DNA from: Chionoecetes opilio
Taxonomy: Eukaryota; Arthropoda; Malacostraca; Decapoda; Majidae
Length of the DNA stretch: 64,000 nucleotides
NCBI GenBank assembly: GCA_016584305.1
Contig: JACEEZ010016190.1
Location: 212,501-276,500, forward strand
Reading direction: 5' to 3'
The position numbers were made by a program, and so were the translations under genes. The notes beneath the pieces were generated by a model. That model was not told where the DNA came from and did no database searches. It saw only the letters and a list, made by a program, of their open reading frames with translations. Positions 33,748 through 45,831 of this stretch are shown here, in pieces; the first letter of the stretch is position 1, and the number at the start of each line of letters is the position of its first letter.

Positions 33748-33970
33748 GAGGTTAGGTTAGATTTGTTTAGGTTAGGTTAGGGTAGGTTAGATTTGGGTAG
33801 TTTAGGTTAGATTTGGTTAGGTTAGGTTAGATTAGATTTGGTTAGGTTAGGATGGGTTAGATTTGGTTAGGTTAGGTTAGCTTAGGTTAGATTTGGTTAG
33901 GTTAGCATATCGGTGGGTCAAGCCCCTGCTAGAGTAGGTTAATTTTGGTTAGGTTAGGTTTATTTTGGTT
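33748..33970. repeat. Telomere-like TTAGG repeats, array 1
   Basis: GGTTAGGTTAG units mixed with ATTTGG spacers. TTAGG is the arthropod telomere unit (general knowledge). The array is flanked by repeats of CATTTCGCCCACA type at 33580-33680 and 33985-34075. Confidence 0.75.
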
Positions 33971-34324
33971 AGGCAATTTTCGTCATTTCGCCCACAAGAC
34001 ATTTCGTCCACATGTAAGTCAATTCGCCCACATATAAGAGTCAATTCGCCCACTCTAAAGTCAATTCGCCCACACGATCCATGTCACGGAGTCATGTAAC
34101 TATATCTTCCTCTGGCAGAAATGGAATGAACCACCAGTAACCTTGGGCGAAATGACGGTAAATTTCTAGTGTTTGCCCATACTCTCCCACTTCCCCCAAA
34201 CAAGTTTGAGGACCTGTGGGAATGCGGGGTTTTCGCGTGGGGAACAAATTATGCGTCGGAAACACGTAATTAAAGAGTTGTGTAGGGGGGGTAAAATTCC
34301 CTAGATCTAGGGTAATTTCCTTAT

Positions 34325-34620
34325 ATCTAGAGCAAATTGCCTAACCAAAATAAACCTAGCCTAACCAAAATTAACCTACCCTAGCAGGGGGCTTGACCCA
34401 CCGATAACCTAACCTAACCAAATCTAACCTATCCTAACCTAACCAAATCTAACCTAACCTAACCTAACCAAATCTAATAGGTTAGATAGGTTAGATTTGG
34501 TTAGGTTTGGTTAGCTTAGGTTAGATTTGGTTAGGTTAGGTTATCGGTGGGTCAGGCCCCCTGCTAGGGTAGGTTAATTTTGGTTAGGTTAGGTTTATTT
34601 TGTTTAGGCAATTTTCTCTA
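34325..34620. repeat. Telomere-like repeats at the palindrome centre, array 2
   Basis: CCTAACCTAACC units up to about 34470 switch to GGTTAGGTTAG units after about 34480. The strand switch is the centre of the palindrome. Confidence 0.75.
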
Positions 34621-34974
34621 GATATAAGGAAATTACCCTAGATCTAGGAAATTTTACCCCCCCTGCCCAACTCTTTAATTACGTGTTTCCGACGCATAAT
34701 TTGTTCCCCATCCGAAAACCCCGCATTCCCACAGGTCTCCAAACTTGTTTGGGGGAAGTGGGAGAGTATGGGCAAACACTAGAAATTTACCGTCATTTCG
34801 CCCAAGGTTACTGGTGGTTCATTCCATTTCTGCCAGAGGAAGATATAGTTACATAACTCCGTGACATGGATCGTGTGGGCGAATTGACTTTAGAGTGGGC
34901 GAATTGACTCTTATGTGTGGGCGAATTGACTTACATGTGGACGAAATGTCTTGTGGGCGAAATGACGAAAATTG

Positions 34975-35185
34975 CCTAACCAAAATAAACCTAACCAAAC
35001 CAAAATTAGCCTACCCTAGCAGGGGGCTTGACCCACCGATATGCTAACCTAACCAAATCTAACCTAAGTTAACCTAACCTAACCAAATCTAACCTATCCT
35101 AACCTAACCAAATCTAACCTAACCTAACCTAACCAAATTTAACCTAAACTACCCAAATCTAACCCACCCTAACCTAACCTAGCCT
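34975..35185. repeat. Telomere-like repeats, array 3
   Basis: CCTAACCTAACC units with AAATCT spacers; mirror image of the array at 33748-33970. Confidence 0.75.
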
Positions 35186-36149
35186 CCTAGCGGGGGGTAA
35201 GGGGTTCTCGACCACTAAACAAATATAACCTAACCTCCTAGCTCCTATAGACTCCATAGTGTGGGCGAAATGACTCCATATTGTGGGCGAAATGACTCTA
35301 TGGTGTGGCGAAATGGCATGTTGGCGAAATGACCGGATACCAACCTAACCATTACTGTCGGCGAGTTTTCCAGATTTGAGTAGGGACAAAAATATCGGTA
35401 GACGACAGTACCATGCAGGTACTATGAGGCAAGGATGGGTAATGTCACGGTGGTTATGCAACTTGTTTATGGATGGAGTAATAAGATAAATCAAAGCAAA
35501 GGTTGGTGATGTTGGTATAAACTCAAGAGTATTCATTTGCTCGTCAAGTAACACTTAAACCATGATGTAGCACTACTTATTATGAGGAAAGACAACAAAA
35601 GGAACTCAATTAATAAGGTATTTTAATACAATCATAACCATGAATATGTACAGCCTACAAAGAGAAGATTACGACGATGAAAAAAATTCGAGTTGTTTTT
35701 GGCGAAATTGATATTCCAGGTGCTATATTTCCGTGCTCGCTGACAACATAGAGAAGACCTGAGGTGATGGTTGATGTGCGAAGGCTTCTAAACCAGGAAA
35801 AAGTCACAGCAGAGTCTCATTAAGAAGTAAGCGAGTGGTAGGGACACATTACGTACCTACCAGTTGCTTACCTTTTGACGAGGCTCTGTTATGACTCTGT
35901 TTTCTTGGTTTAGAAGCCTCTGCACATCAGCCATTACCTCAGGTCTTCTCTATAGTGTTGTCAGCGAGAACAGAGCACAGTAATATAGCACCTGGAATAT
36001 CAATTTCGCGCAAAATAACTCGAAATTCTTCCATCGCTGTAGTTTTCCCTTCGTAGGTCCACCCGCGGCGACCCCGCCTTATCCCCACAATGCACCGATG
36101 TAAACAAACCGTGACGTAGTTATGGGTAGGGTCCATTGAGGAAGCCTTG

Positions 36150-36480
36150 ATGTAGGGTGATGGGTAATGGGTGAGTGAATGGGTGGGGTGATGGGTAATG
36201 GGTGTGGGGTGATGGGTGAGTGAATGGGTGGGGGGTGATGGGTGATGGGTGAGGGAATAGATGGGGGGTGATGGGTAATGGGTGAGTGAATGGGTGTGTG
36301 GTGATGGGTAATGGGTGAGTGAATGGGGGTGGGGTGATGGGTAATGGGTGAGTGAATGGGTGGGGGGTGATGGGTAATGGGTGAGTGAATGGGTGGGGGG
36401 TGATGGGTAATGGGTGAGTGAATGGATGGGGGGTGATGGGTAATGGGTGAGTGAATGGGTTGGAGGTGATGTGAATGGGT
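36150..36480. repeat. Minisatellite in Helitron 2
   Basis: Units of about 30-34 bp built on GGGTGATGGGTAATGGGTGA and GTGAATGG, about nine copies. The same unit recurs in copies 1 and 3 with different copy numbers. The Pro-His-rich readings are artefacts. Confidence 0.9.
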
Positions 36481-36660
36481 TGGCGTTAATACATACATTT
36501 CTACATCCATGATTTCAGGAAAGTTAGAAAGGGCTATCTGGAGAGTCTGTGTTTGGTGGGCCGAAGGCCCACCAAACACAGGTGTTGGGCCAAAGGCCCA
36601 CCAATAGCCCTCCGCAGGAGCTAGCCAAAAAGTCCTCCCGGAGGGCGGCTTTGCGGCTAG

Positions 36661-38970
36661 TAATTATATAAATGTCACCTAATGCTCGCCTCCCTCGTGG
36701 AGTATTGGTGGTGTGTATGTCATGCCCCGAAGTCGGGTGCACGATGATTACTACTGTTAAATTTATTTGAGTTATGATTTTAAGCAGACTTCCTATTAGC
36801 AAATTCGGGGCTTAAGGCTTGGTTTTAGTTTTCCTGAATAAGTCGAGATGGAGTCTCATAATTTAGTATGATAAGCACCCTTACATTGTTTTAAAAGGCG
36901 TAAGGGGGCCTCTGATAACGTAAACGTAAACCGGAGGCGAGTTGTTAAATCTTTGAGTGGGCTCGTATTTGGGTAGTGGATGGGGGGCCTGTAAGAAAAA
37001 ACTTCAACACACAATTGGGGAACACAGGGTTACAACCAATAAACACTCTTTCATTTTAATTTACAAATATTATTCTTTATGAATTTGACTACATGTTGGT
37101 ACTTAGATAATTTTGACCATTACCTTACTAAACGAGACATGAGAAGCATGATACATGATAACCTGAGACATGACAAGCATGATAACCTTTCTAATTGGTT
37201 AGAAAGCTAAACAAAATAGTACACCACTAAGTGCTACCTAGGAAAACTACTGGGGGGTCTAGGCACCTCCCCATAGACACTGTGACGAACCCGGAGATTT
37301 ACAGAACCCGGAGTCACATAAGTCTATTATGTCTCGCCCCAGGAGACCGATTTATAACATTATAATGGCTTTCCTACACAAAATGCAAAACCTAACATGA
37401 TTAGTGTTGGTATGTTGTCTGTTAATACACACACGCGGTTATGATAGTGGTAGTAAGCTATGTGGTCACCATGTTGGACACTCTGATCTGGGATAACAAA
37501 GGGAGGTTATGTAGTGTGTGAGTGGCGTGGTATGGCTCGCATCCTGAATCGATAAAAGTGTTGCCTGAATAATTAGTTCTTCTAAGTTATTGTATTAAAA
37601 AAGTTACTAAAAGCGGTGTTATGGTAATGAGCGCCACGGATTCTTTACGTCACTACGCGGGAGATTCAAGTCAAGGGGCATACTGTAATCAAGCAAAATC
37701 GTTGCATTACATGTACAAGTGACGGGCTTTAGCCAAGGTGCTTTTAAAAGGGGTAAGTATTGACCCTTCTATTACAAAGAACAGTCTTCATAGCTCAAGC
37801 TAACACGGAAAGGTTTATTTTTAAGCGTTCTGTAAAAAAAGACGTCATTTAGTTATAGCTGCTGATTGGAATACCACTCCAACACACTGGTGTTGATGAT
37901 CCAGTTTTTTTTTATAATCCATGAGTGTCCATTATTAGTACCATGATTGTACATATCTATAAGAGTTAAGAAGATAATAACTAGGTAGTATAATAAATAA
38001 AATAAGGTGATAATAAATATAATGAGGTAATAAATGTTAGGAAATCATCGAGGTATACAGTTAAATGAAAGGTGTAATGCTGTTATTAGTCATGTTTGTC
38101 AACCACCCAAACGTCAGCGAAAGTTTTATTAATAATTGTTATTTTCATCCGAAGTGAATAGACAAAATCGAGTGGTATTTATTTTCCCGCATATGTAGGT
38201 ATAGTACGGACCGTTGTATGAGACATGATATCGCTCTGTCATTTACACGTTCTTTTCTGACCGATTCCCTTGCTGTCCCCATATCTCCCTGTGCCTGTCA
38301 GCTGCACGTCTGCACCCCTGTCGCTCCGCAGATCAGCGATGGGTGAGGTTTTCTTTTCATTTAAGCCAAGGTTAATTTTCTTGTTATAGTTGTGTTTTAT
38401 TTTTGTTGTCAAGATGAGAAATATACCTCGTTTTTTGGACTCTTGGAGGCTGTGTTTGTTTTCAGTTTCTAATATTATGGTTGTAAGAAAGAAAAGAAAA
38501 ACGTGTTGATAGTAACCTAGAAAATATAACTCTTAAAGATTGTGTTTACATTTAATTGAGTAAGTTATTGTTAAGTGCGAAGTATGGGACACAACTCGTT
38601 CACTTAAACATAGCTCAAAATTTCACATTTATAGCAACTAACGTTTATCTCACCGGTACATAATATCTTCATGTCATTTAAACTATTTACGTATTTTTTC
38701 CAGAAAACATACAACTCTGTTTGATATAGATATTATTTGACTTCAGCAATGAGATAGATGTTCCCTATTGGGCTTTTTCTGGAAGTACTCGGGAATATGG
38801 TAATGCTGCTACTGGTTGGCTGTCTGGTTGTTACATCACAAACATACAATCCATCCTTATATCTCCATTTTTGTTCTTGTGTCCTTCCACTTCATCATCA
38901 CATTTGTTACATATTTGTTCCTCCCTTGGAACATTCTATTTATTTTATCTTTCTTTTTCCCCGGCAACCT
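36661..38970. other. No recognisable gene
   Basis: Base composition is moderate and not repetitive, but I found no protein motif, RNA or repeat family. Part of it may be unique host intergenic or intronic sequence. Confidence 0.55.
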
Positions 38971-38975
38971 TATTA

Positions 38976-38976
38976 T

Positions 38977-39051
<75 letters not shown>
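38976..39051. repeat. (AT)n microsatellite
   Basis: About 75 bp of pure AT. Confidence 0.95.
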
Positions 39052-39055
<4 letters not shown>

Positions 39056-39124
39056 TTGTTCGAGTTTTAACCAAAATAGTTTCAGATTTTGTCTTTATAG
39101 CTAGGTTAGTTCATGTCCCTACCA

Positions 39125-39480
39125 TTTATACACCGATAACTCGGTACTCGAACAGCTCCCAACTCGAACAATTCGGTATTCGAACGCTTTTTCTGTAAAA
39201 AATGTATTGCTCCGTAGTCTACCGTTTGCTTGGCACTCGGCCGAACAATACTTGTATCAAGACTTGTATGAGCTGAGACGCGTCACGCGTATGTGTATCC
39301 CAGCCGAAACGAAATGAAATGAGTCAGTCTTCCCGTATCTGTCGCTCAAAGCATAATTCTGCTAAACTTCTATGTAAACTGTGTCGTGTTTTTTTGGTGT
39401 TTTATTTATTATTCTTCGTATAAATAAGTCACCTTTGGGCTTAAGATTAGCGATAAAAGCCAACCGAAAAGAAAATTGGA
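39125..39480 (+). mobile_element. Possible Tigger/pogo-type 5' remnant
   Basis: The start has repeated CTCGGTACTCGAAC, CAACTCGAAC and CGGTATTCGAAC blocks, as at the ends of pogo/Tigger elements. About 300 bp later a TAAATAAGTCACC-like leader precedes a reading equivalent to G-x-K-I-S-D-K-S-Q-P-K-R-K, like the first residues of Tigger transposases. The expected ATG is TTT-GGG here. The rest of the transposase is absent. Confidence 0.45.
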
Positions 39481-39489
39481 TAGATTCAC

Positions 39490-39840
39490 AATAGATATAT
39501 ATAACATAACAATCTGCTACGAAAGCAAAGCTCCCAAATAATTGAAATGTATATTCAAAGGTTGCGTGCTACAAACTGTATCATAGCATTGTCATACTCA
39601 AAATAATGTACTGAATTTTCCAGCTTTATGTTTCACACTTTTTCTCAGCCAGGCAGGGTTAGGTGCCTCCTGATATAACTTCCTTTTATACAGACCACAG
39701 TTGTTTAGTAAGGATCTAACTTCCTTTGTCTAAAGGGAAAAGTACAGTCCAGCAGTGTCCAGGTGCATCAGATAAGGATACACGTCATAACAATTTTTTT
39801 CCCAACCATGTTATGGCGGCAATCATACACCACCGCAGGT
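39490..39840. other. No recognisable gene
   Basis: Nothing identifiable on either strand between the Tigger-like piece and the (AT)n array. Confidence 0.5.
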
Positions 39841-39845
39841 TGCTG

Positions 39846-39964
<119 letters not shown>

Positions 39965-41140
39965 AGAGCAAGATATATATAAAGATAGAGAAACATATCA
40001 TTGTCTCTCCAGTAAAGAGTGCATCATATAGAATAGTACTAATAAAAAAAATTAAAAAAACTTACATAGATCATAAGGCTGCCATAAAATATTGCATTGA
40101 TTATTACCTATCCAGATGTTCTTTTCATATTTTACCTTAACTCGCCCTGCTAATTCATATAATATGCATTGCATATATATTTGCTGTTGCTTTTGAAATA
40201 CTGTCTTTTTCTAAGTTAATCGGTGTGCAGGGTAATGCCATTTATCATGAATTGATAAATACATTCAAGGTATAAGCTGTTGGAAATATAAACATTTTAT
40301 CATTGCATTGTCTGAGCGAGAGAGTGAAGTGGTGTTCGTTTAGCAATGACAGACACACATACATACAGAGAATAAGGTCAATTAAATGATGTGAAAAATA
40401 TTTAAGAATATTATCGTTGTTAGTGTTTTTGTTGTTGTAGTAGTTGTTATTGCGGCCTATGGGGCTATGGACTGTGAATGTTGTAATGGTGATTGTGATG
40501 ACTGTGTAAGTAATGACATCCTTGAATTTTAATTTTTTGGTTTTAATCGTTACTGTTGTTATTAATTTTAACTTTGTTGTCATTGTTCTTAATATTATAT
40601 CTCCTCTATCTTCACTAAGCACATAAGTTGTTGTTTTCTTTTGGGCTACAACTATTTTTCACATGTCAGTGAGTGTTGCATTCCTTTACATTTTGTAATG
40701 AAAAAAAGCGCTCCATGACAAAAGAGGACAGTCAAGGGTTTATCTCGGCTTTAAAATAGGTCTTCGTGGCTTTTATATATTCCTGTATTTTTTTCACTCT
40801 TCATTTTTTTGTTCCTCACTGAGCGAAAACAAATGTCAATACCAGTTCTAAAAAGCCAACTGATATGCATAAACCACCCTCATCAGCCCCTGCATTATTT
40901 TTGGTATAGTCGGAATAAAATTACCATAATTAACAGGTGTAGGTCAGTCAGTATTGTATTGAGTTTCAGTGATAATTCAGCCCCGAGTAACTGAAGCATC
41001 AGAGCGGCTGGATATACGCAATGGAACCTGAACGCTGTTTTGAAAAGAAACTTATCATGCGCATCGAAACTTGGAAGAAAACAAAAATAATAGTACTGTT
41101 GAGGGTATGGTGCGCGCGCGCACGTGTATATAAATAATTG
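39965..41140. other. No recognisable gene; AT-rich
   Basis: I see no motif, RNA or repeat family. Short open readings at 40245-40622 and 40895-41164 have no family features. Confidence 0.55.
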
Positions 41141-41142
41141 AA

Positions 41143-41375
41143 CATTCACCCACGGTCTTGCCACGAGTGCCGATCGTCAGTTTTACCTCCCCAGAAAAAG
41201 TTTGGAGCTCGTAATGATCGATCTTTGGTTAATGCTGGGACCTCACAACACACACACCCCATCCCCTTGCTCAAGGGTTACAGTCACCGCCCACATTTGT
41301 CAGTAAAAAATAACCGTGAGCGAGCGAGGATCGAACGTGCGACCACAAAAAGGTCAGATATTATTTTAAACCATG
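41143..41375 (-). mobile_element. tRNA-derived SINE (family 4), copy 1
   Basis: On the minus strand it has a B-box-like ACGTTCGATCCTC and the body CCCTTGAGCAAGGGGATGGG, GTGAGGTCCCAGCATT, GAGCTCCAAACTT and GGCAAGACCGTGGGTGAAT, which match the copy at 52245-52515. It is followed on the right by a TG microsatellite (41382-41425). Confidence 0.8.
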
Positions 41376-41378
41376 CAG

Positions 41379-41422
<44 letters not shown>

Positions 41423-41442
41423 TGGGTGTGCGTGTAATTCGC

Positions 41443-41660
41443 CCACGGTCTGATCATGCGTTGGAAACGCGATTTCCAGCTATCTCTTTACGGAAAGAGG
41501 TTTTTTTTTTTTTTTTTGAGTTCATAGAAGCTGATATTTGGATAATGCTGCGATAGTATACACCTCACACACACCATTCTCTTGTTCAAAGAGGACAATA
41601 GCTGCTCGTGTTACCAGGGACAGATTTCGAGCCGTGAGGTAAAGCTCGAACCTGCTCGCG
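41443..41660 (-). mobile_element. tRNA-derived SINE (family 4), diverged copy
   Basis: CGCCCACGGTCTGATCATGCG and CACCTCACACACACCATTCTC keep the layout of the neighbouring copy, but identity is low and a T run interrupts it at 41502. Confidence 0.5.
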
Positions 41661-41689
41661 TTATCAATCAATAAGTGGGGGTTTACCCC

Positions 41690-42106
41690 AAGGGGCGCGT
41701 CGCCTAGCCCACCCAACAACGCCACTCCTGGGAGTCACCCGAGGCCCACGAAAAAGAAGGCCTAGTCGATGGGGATAATACGTCACAACACTTGTGCGCT
41801 CAGATCAGGGTTCACATGGCGAACTTAACCCTCTCTCTCCTGGAAATTGCTGTGGTGTCTCACGTTAAGTGATTATATTTCTTATTAGTTATTTCTTAGT
41901 AGTTTTTGACAAGTTATATGCATATTTAAGCATTACACCAGTAAGGTAAAGTAAACGAAGAAGATATACATTATATACATTTTATTAACATACTATGTAT
42001 TATACAGTATACTATGCATTAACACAAAATATTGTTCTTCCTTGATGTAAAAAATATGCATAACTTAAAGAAAATATTGCTAAGTATTATCAGACATGTA
42101 ACGCTT
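41690..42106. other. No recognisable gene
   Basis: Nothing identifiable up to the start of the Jockey element. Confidence 0.5.
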
Positions 42107-42711
42107 ATAACTTTAGCAACATTCGCGGTCTTAGATCTAACGTTCAATCTGTAGAACATCATCTCTCCTCCTCTAAACCTCATCTTCTTTTCCTCACCGA
42201 AACCCAGTTGTCTGTGAGCACTGACAGCAGTTCCTTTTATGTCTCCTCTTACTGTCTCTATTCTCATTTTCAATCCAAAGCTGGCTGTTGCGTATATGTG
42301 CCCAACGACCTCACTTGCTCTCGTCCCCACGGTCTTGATACTTCCGAATTTTCTACCATCTGGCTTCGACTTCAATGTCACTCTCTTACTAAACTCATAT
42401 GTGCTGTATATCTCTCACCTATCTCCTCGGACAATGTACAATTCTTCGATTATTTAATATCAAAAGTGGAGCACATCTCATCTTATTTTCCTTTAGCAGA
42501 AATTTCCATTCTTGGGTATTTCAATGTTCACCACCAGCATTGGCTATTATCCTCTTTCACTGACCAACCTGGTGAAGAAGCCTTCAATTTTTCTAACCTC
42601 CAAGACCTAGAGTAGCTGGTGCAGCACCCTACCCGTATTCCTGACCGCCTTGGAGACACGCCCAACATTCTTGATATTTTCCTAACTACTAACCCTTCTG
42701 CTTACTCTCTG
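42107..42711 (+). pseudogene. Jockey AP-type endonuclease, N-terminal part
   Basis: NIRGLRSNVQSVEHHL, LLFLTETQLS, SKAGCCVYVPND and ISILGYFNVHHQHW are the usual endonuclease blocks. TETQ holds the catalytic Glu; the last block is normally GDFNVHH, so here Asp is Tyr, a change that would remove a metal ligand. A TAG stop occurs at 42612. The downstream reading [19 protein letters not shown] continues to the MITE. It would nick target DNA. Confidence 0.88.
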
Positions 42712-43222
42712 CAGAGCTGGGCACTAAATACACTGAATGTACAGTATTTAAATACTAAATACTAAATACATGGGAGAAATGTATTTAAATACCAAATACT
42801 AAATACATTTTACGAATGTATTTAAATACTAAATACTAAATACATCAATTGTTTTTAAATACATTTGTAAATGCATTTTAAATATACACACACATTTTAA
42901 CATGTATTCAGTAATTTATGATTAACAATATAAAATGCTTGATAAACGATAAAGGATACTTTCCAATTGTATATTTCCTTTTTTAGGGAGGCTTTCTCGC
43001 CAGTTGGGTGGATTTATGGCCAAATTAACTGATAAAAAAGTATTTACATGTTTATATTATATGTATTTAAATACACTGTATTTAAATACTCATAAAATTA
43101 TTTAAATACTGTATCTAAATACATGGAAACCAATGTATTTATAAATACAGCTCTAAATACACAAATTTATTTAATTAAATATGTATTTAAATACATATGT
43201 ATTTAAATACTGCCAAGCTCTG
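42712..43222. mobile_element. hAT-type MITE in Jockey
   Basis: Ends CAGAGCTGGGCA and, inverted, CAGAGCTTGGCA. It is flanked by ACTCTCTG and ACTCTGTG, an 8-bp duplication with one difference, as made by hAT transposases. The interior is AT-rich with TATTTAAATAC repeats and no coding. Confidence 0.85.
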
Positions 43223-45432
43223 ACTCTGTGAAACTATTCTCTCCGTTAGGTTCCTCCGATCACAATCTTAATTCTGTAACCTGTCCTATCGGTCCGGTGC
43301 CGCCTCAGGACCCACCTAAGCTGAGGTGCTTCTGGTATTTCTACTCAGCTAAGTGGGAAGACCTAAGGCAGTACTACTCTGATTTTCCATGGAATGATTA
43401 CTTCTTCCATTTTCATATAACTGAGGTCATAGTCTTTGGTAGGGAGGCGTACATTCCACACACTTACTCTAATCCTAAAGCCCATCAAACTTGGTTTAAC
43501 TCTGCTTGTTCTCATGCTGTCCAAGATAGAGAGGCGGCTCACAGACGGTACCGTAACCATCCATCTCCTGAAACTCATGCCCTTTATATTTCTGTCCGTA
43601 ATCATGCCAAATCTTTACTTCAACTAACCAAAAACTCCTTCATTCATAGAAAATGTCAAAATCTTTCTGAATCGAATTCTTCTCGTGACTTTTAGCATCT
43701 AGTAATAACATCTCTAACAATTTTTCTTCTTCATCTTTCCCTCCTATGCTTCACCCAGATGGCTCCACAGCTGTCTCATCTATTTCTAAAGCTGAATTCT
43801 TCGCTCAAACTTTTGCAGAATATTCCACTCTGGTTGATGAAGGGCTTGTTCCTCCATCTCCTCCACCCTCTGACTATATTATGCCTGTAATTAAGATCGT
43901 TCGTAATGATGTTTAATTCATAGCACTTTATTGCCTAGATCCTCGGAAGGCTTACGGTCCTGACGGAGTCCCTCTTATTGTTCTCAAAAACTGTGCTTCT
44001 GTGCTTGCACCCTAGTCAAACTTTTCCGTCTTTGTCTATCTACTTCCACCTTTTCGTCTTGCTGGAAGTTTGCTCGCATCCAACCTGTTCCTAGGAAGGG
44101 TGACCGTTCTAATCCTTCAAACAACAGCCCTATAGCCTTGACTTCCTACCTTTCTATAGCTTTGGAATTTATACTTAATAAGAAGATTCTTAAGCATCTA
44201 TCTGGTCACAATCTTCTATCTGATCGTCAGTACGGTTTCCGTAAAGGGCTATCTACTGGCTATCTTCTAGCTGTCCTAACTGAATCTTGGGCATCCTCCT
44301 TTAGGGGTTTCGGTGAAACTTCTGCTGTTGCCCTTGACATATCAAATGCTTTTGATAGAGTCTGGCACAAATCTTTAATTTCCAAATTACCTTTATTCGG
44401 TTTCTATCCTTCTCTCTGTACCTTCATCTTAAGTTTCCTTTCAAACCATTTATTTTGCAGCTACTGTAAACGGACATTATTCTTCTCCTAAGTCTATCAA
44501 TTGTGGTGTTCATCAGGGTTTTGTCCTATCACCCACTTTATTCCTATTATTCATTAATGATTTTTTAAGTCTAACGCAAAGCCCTATCCAATCCTATGCT
44601 GATGATTCTACCCTGCATTTTTCAACGTCGTTTATTAGACGTACACCTCATCAAGAACTAAGTGATTCACGGAGAGATGCCACCGAGCGCCTAACTTCTG
44701 ATCTTTGTATAATTTGTGATTGGGGCAAAGCATACCTTGTTTTGTTCAATGCCACAAAAATCCAATTTCTTCACCTATCTACTCGACAAAACCTACCAGA
44801 TAACTATCCCCTCTTCTTCAATGACACTCAACTATCTCCTTCTCCATACAATGAACATTCTTGGACTGTCCTTTACTAAAAATCTGAACTGGAAATCTCA
44901 CATCTCATCTCTTGCTAAAACAACTTCTAAGAAGTTAGGTGCTCTGCGGTGTCTGCGTCCTTTTTTTTCTCCCTCCCAGCTGCTTGCTCTCTGCAGGGGC
45001 CTTATCCGCCCATGTATGGAGTATGTCTCACATGTTTGGGGGGATCCACTCATACAGCTCTCCTAAACAGGGTTGAGTCAAAAGCTTTTCATCACATCAA
45101 CTCCCCTTCTCTGACTGCCTGTCTTCAATCTTTAAATCACCGCCGCAATGTTGCTTATCTTGCTATCTTCAACCGTTATTTTCATGCTTATTGCTCTTCT
45201 GAACTTGTTAACTGCGTGCCTCCCCCCCTCCCGCGGCCTCGCTGCACAAGACTTTCTACTCATTCTCATCCCAATTATGTTCATCTTCCTAATACAAGAG
45301 TTAATCAGTATCTATACTCCTTTCATTCCTTTCACTGGTAAACTCTGGAACTCTCTTCCTGTTTCTATTTTTCCACCTTCCTACGACTTAAATCTTTTCA
45401 AGAGAAGAGTGACAAGACACCTCCCGAACTAA
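43223..45432 (+). pseudogene. Jockey linker, reverse transcriptase and C-terminus
   Basis: SSDHN ends the endonuclease domain. RT blocks: DPRKAYGPDGVPLI (43940), SNPSNNSPIAL (44110), DRQYGFRKGLSTG (44222), ALDISNAFDRVWH (44335, motif A), SINCGVHQGFVLSPTLFLLF (44500-44560) and SYADDSTLHFS (44595, motif C). Thumb: NILGLSFTKNLNWKSH, then RPCMEYVSHVWGG. C-terminus: FTGKLWNSLPVSIFPPSYDL. In motif B the family PQG is HQG. Breaks occur near 43700, 43915, 44015, 44490 and 45060. It would carry out target-primed reverse transcription. Confidence 0.9.
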
Positions 45433-45564
45433 ATTGGCCCACCCCCTTTCCTTATTCTCTTACTGTCTCTCTTTTTCATAGGGACTGGCAATCAAGCGGG
45501 CTTTGTGTTACCTCTTTTTGTATGCCCTTGGCCAGTCCTTTGTGATATGAAAGAAAAAAAATCC

Positions 45565-45745
45565 ACCCTTCTTCTAAATTTCTTCTTTTTTACATCACAT
45601 AAGACTGGCTAAGACACCAAAAAAAAGAGAAAACACAAAGACCGCTTAGTTGCCAGTCTCTATAAAGAAAACAGTAAGATAATCAAGAAATTGGGGTGGG
45701 CCAATTTAGTTCGGGAGGTGCTGGAGTTCCAGAGTTTACCAGTAA
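45565..45745 (-). mobile_element. Jockey LINE 3' end, inverted copy
   Basis: The minus-strand sequence ACTGGTAAACTCTGGAACTC, CACCTCCCGAACTAAATTGG and AGAGACTGGCAACTAAGCGG matches the end of the Jockey element on its left. The two 3' ends face each other. About 60 bp between WNS and the C-terminal LPN are missing in this copy. Confidence 0.85.
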
Positions 45746-45831
45746 CATACTTCACATGCTTTCCTTCTGTTATTATAAATTTTGTAAAAATATGTCAGCT
45801 TTATGCCACTGTTTCAATGGAGAATGTAGTA

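Larger units (their letters stand above)
32785..36134. mobile_element. 3.35-kb hierarchical palindromic element
   Basis: The ends are GGGCCCCAGACATAACTACG and the inverted GGACCCTACCCATAACTACG. The two halves (about 1.67 kb each, centre near 34470-34485) are reverse complements throughout: for example, short readings starting at 32783 and, on the other strand, at 36136 differ by three residues. Each half again contains two smaller inverted repeats (32915-33060 against 33090-33215, and 33898-33973 against 34325-34400). The sequence AT is present on both sides at the Helitron junction. No transposase reading is visible. It can be a large foldback-type DNA element or a hairpin-derived rearrangement. 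Confidence 0.85.
42107..45560 (+). mobile_element. Jockey-type LINE, carrying a hAT MITE
   Basis: It has the endonuclease (42107-42711 and 43223-43320), linker, RT and C-terminal domain, then a 3' UTR with GGACTGGCAATCAAGCGGG and an A-rich end. ORFs are broken by about six frameshifts or stops, so it is inactive. The 5' end is truncated, as its homologue at 57.4 kb extends about 200 bp further upstream. Confidence 0.9.

Noticed and set aside
36079..36579. Pro-His-rich repeat protein
   Set aside because: It is the translated minisatellite of the Helitron; similar readings occur in all three copies with different repeat numbers.
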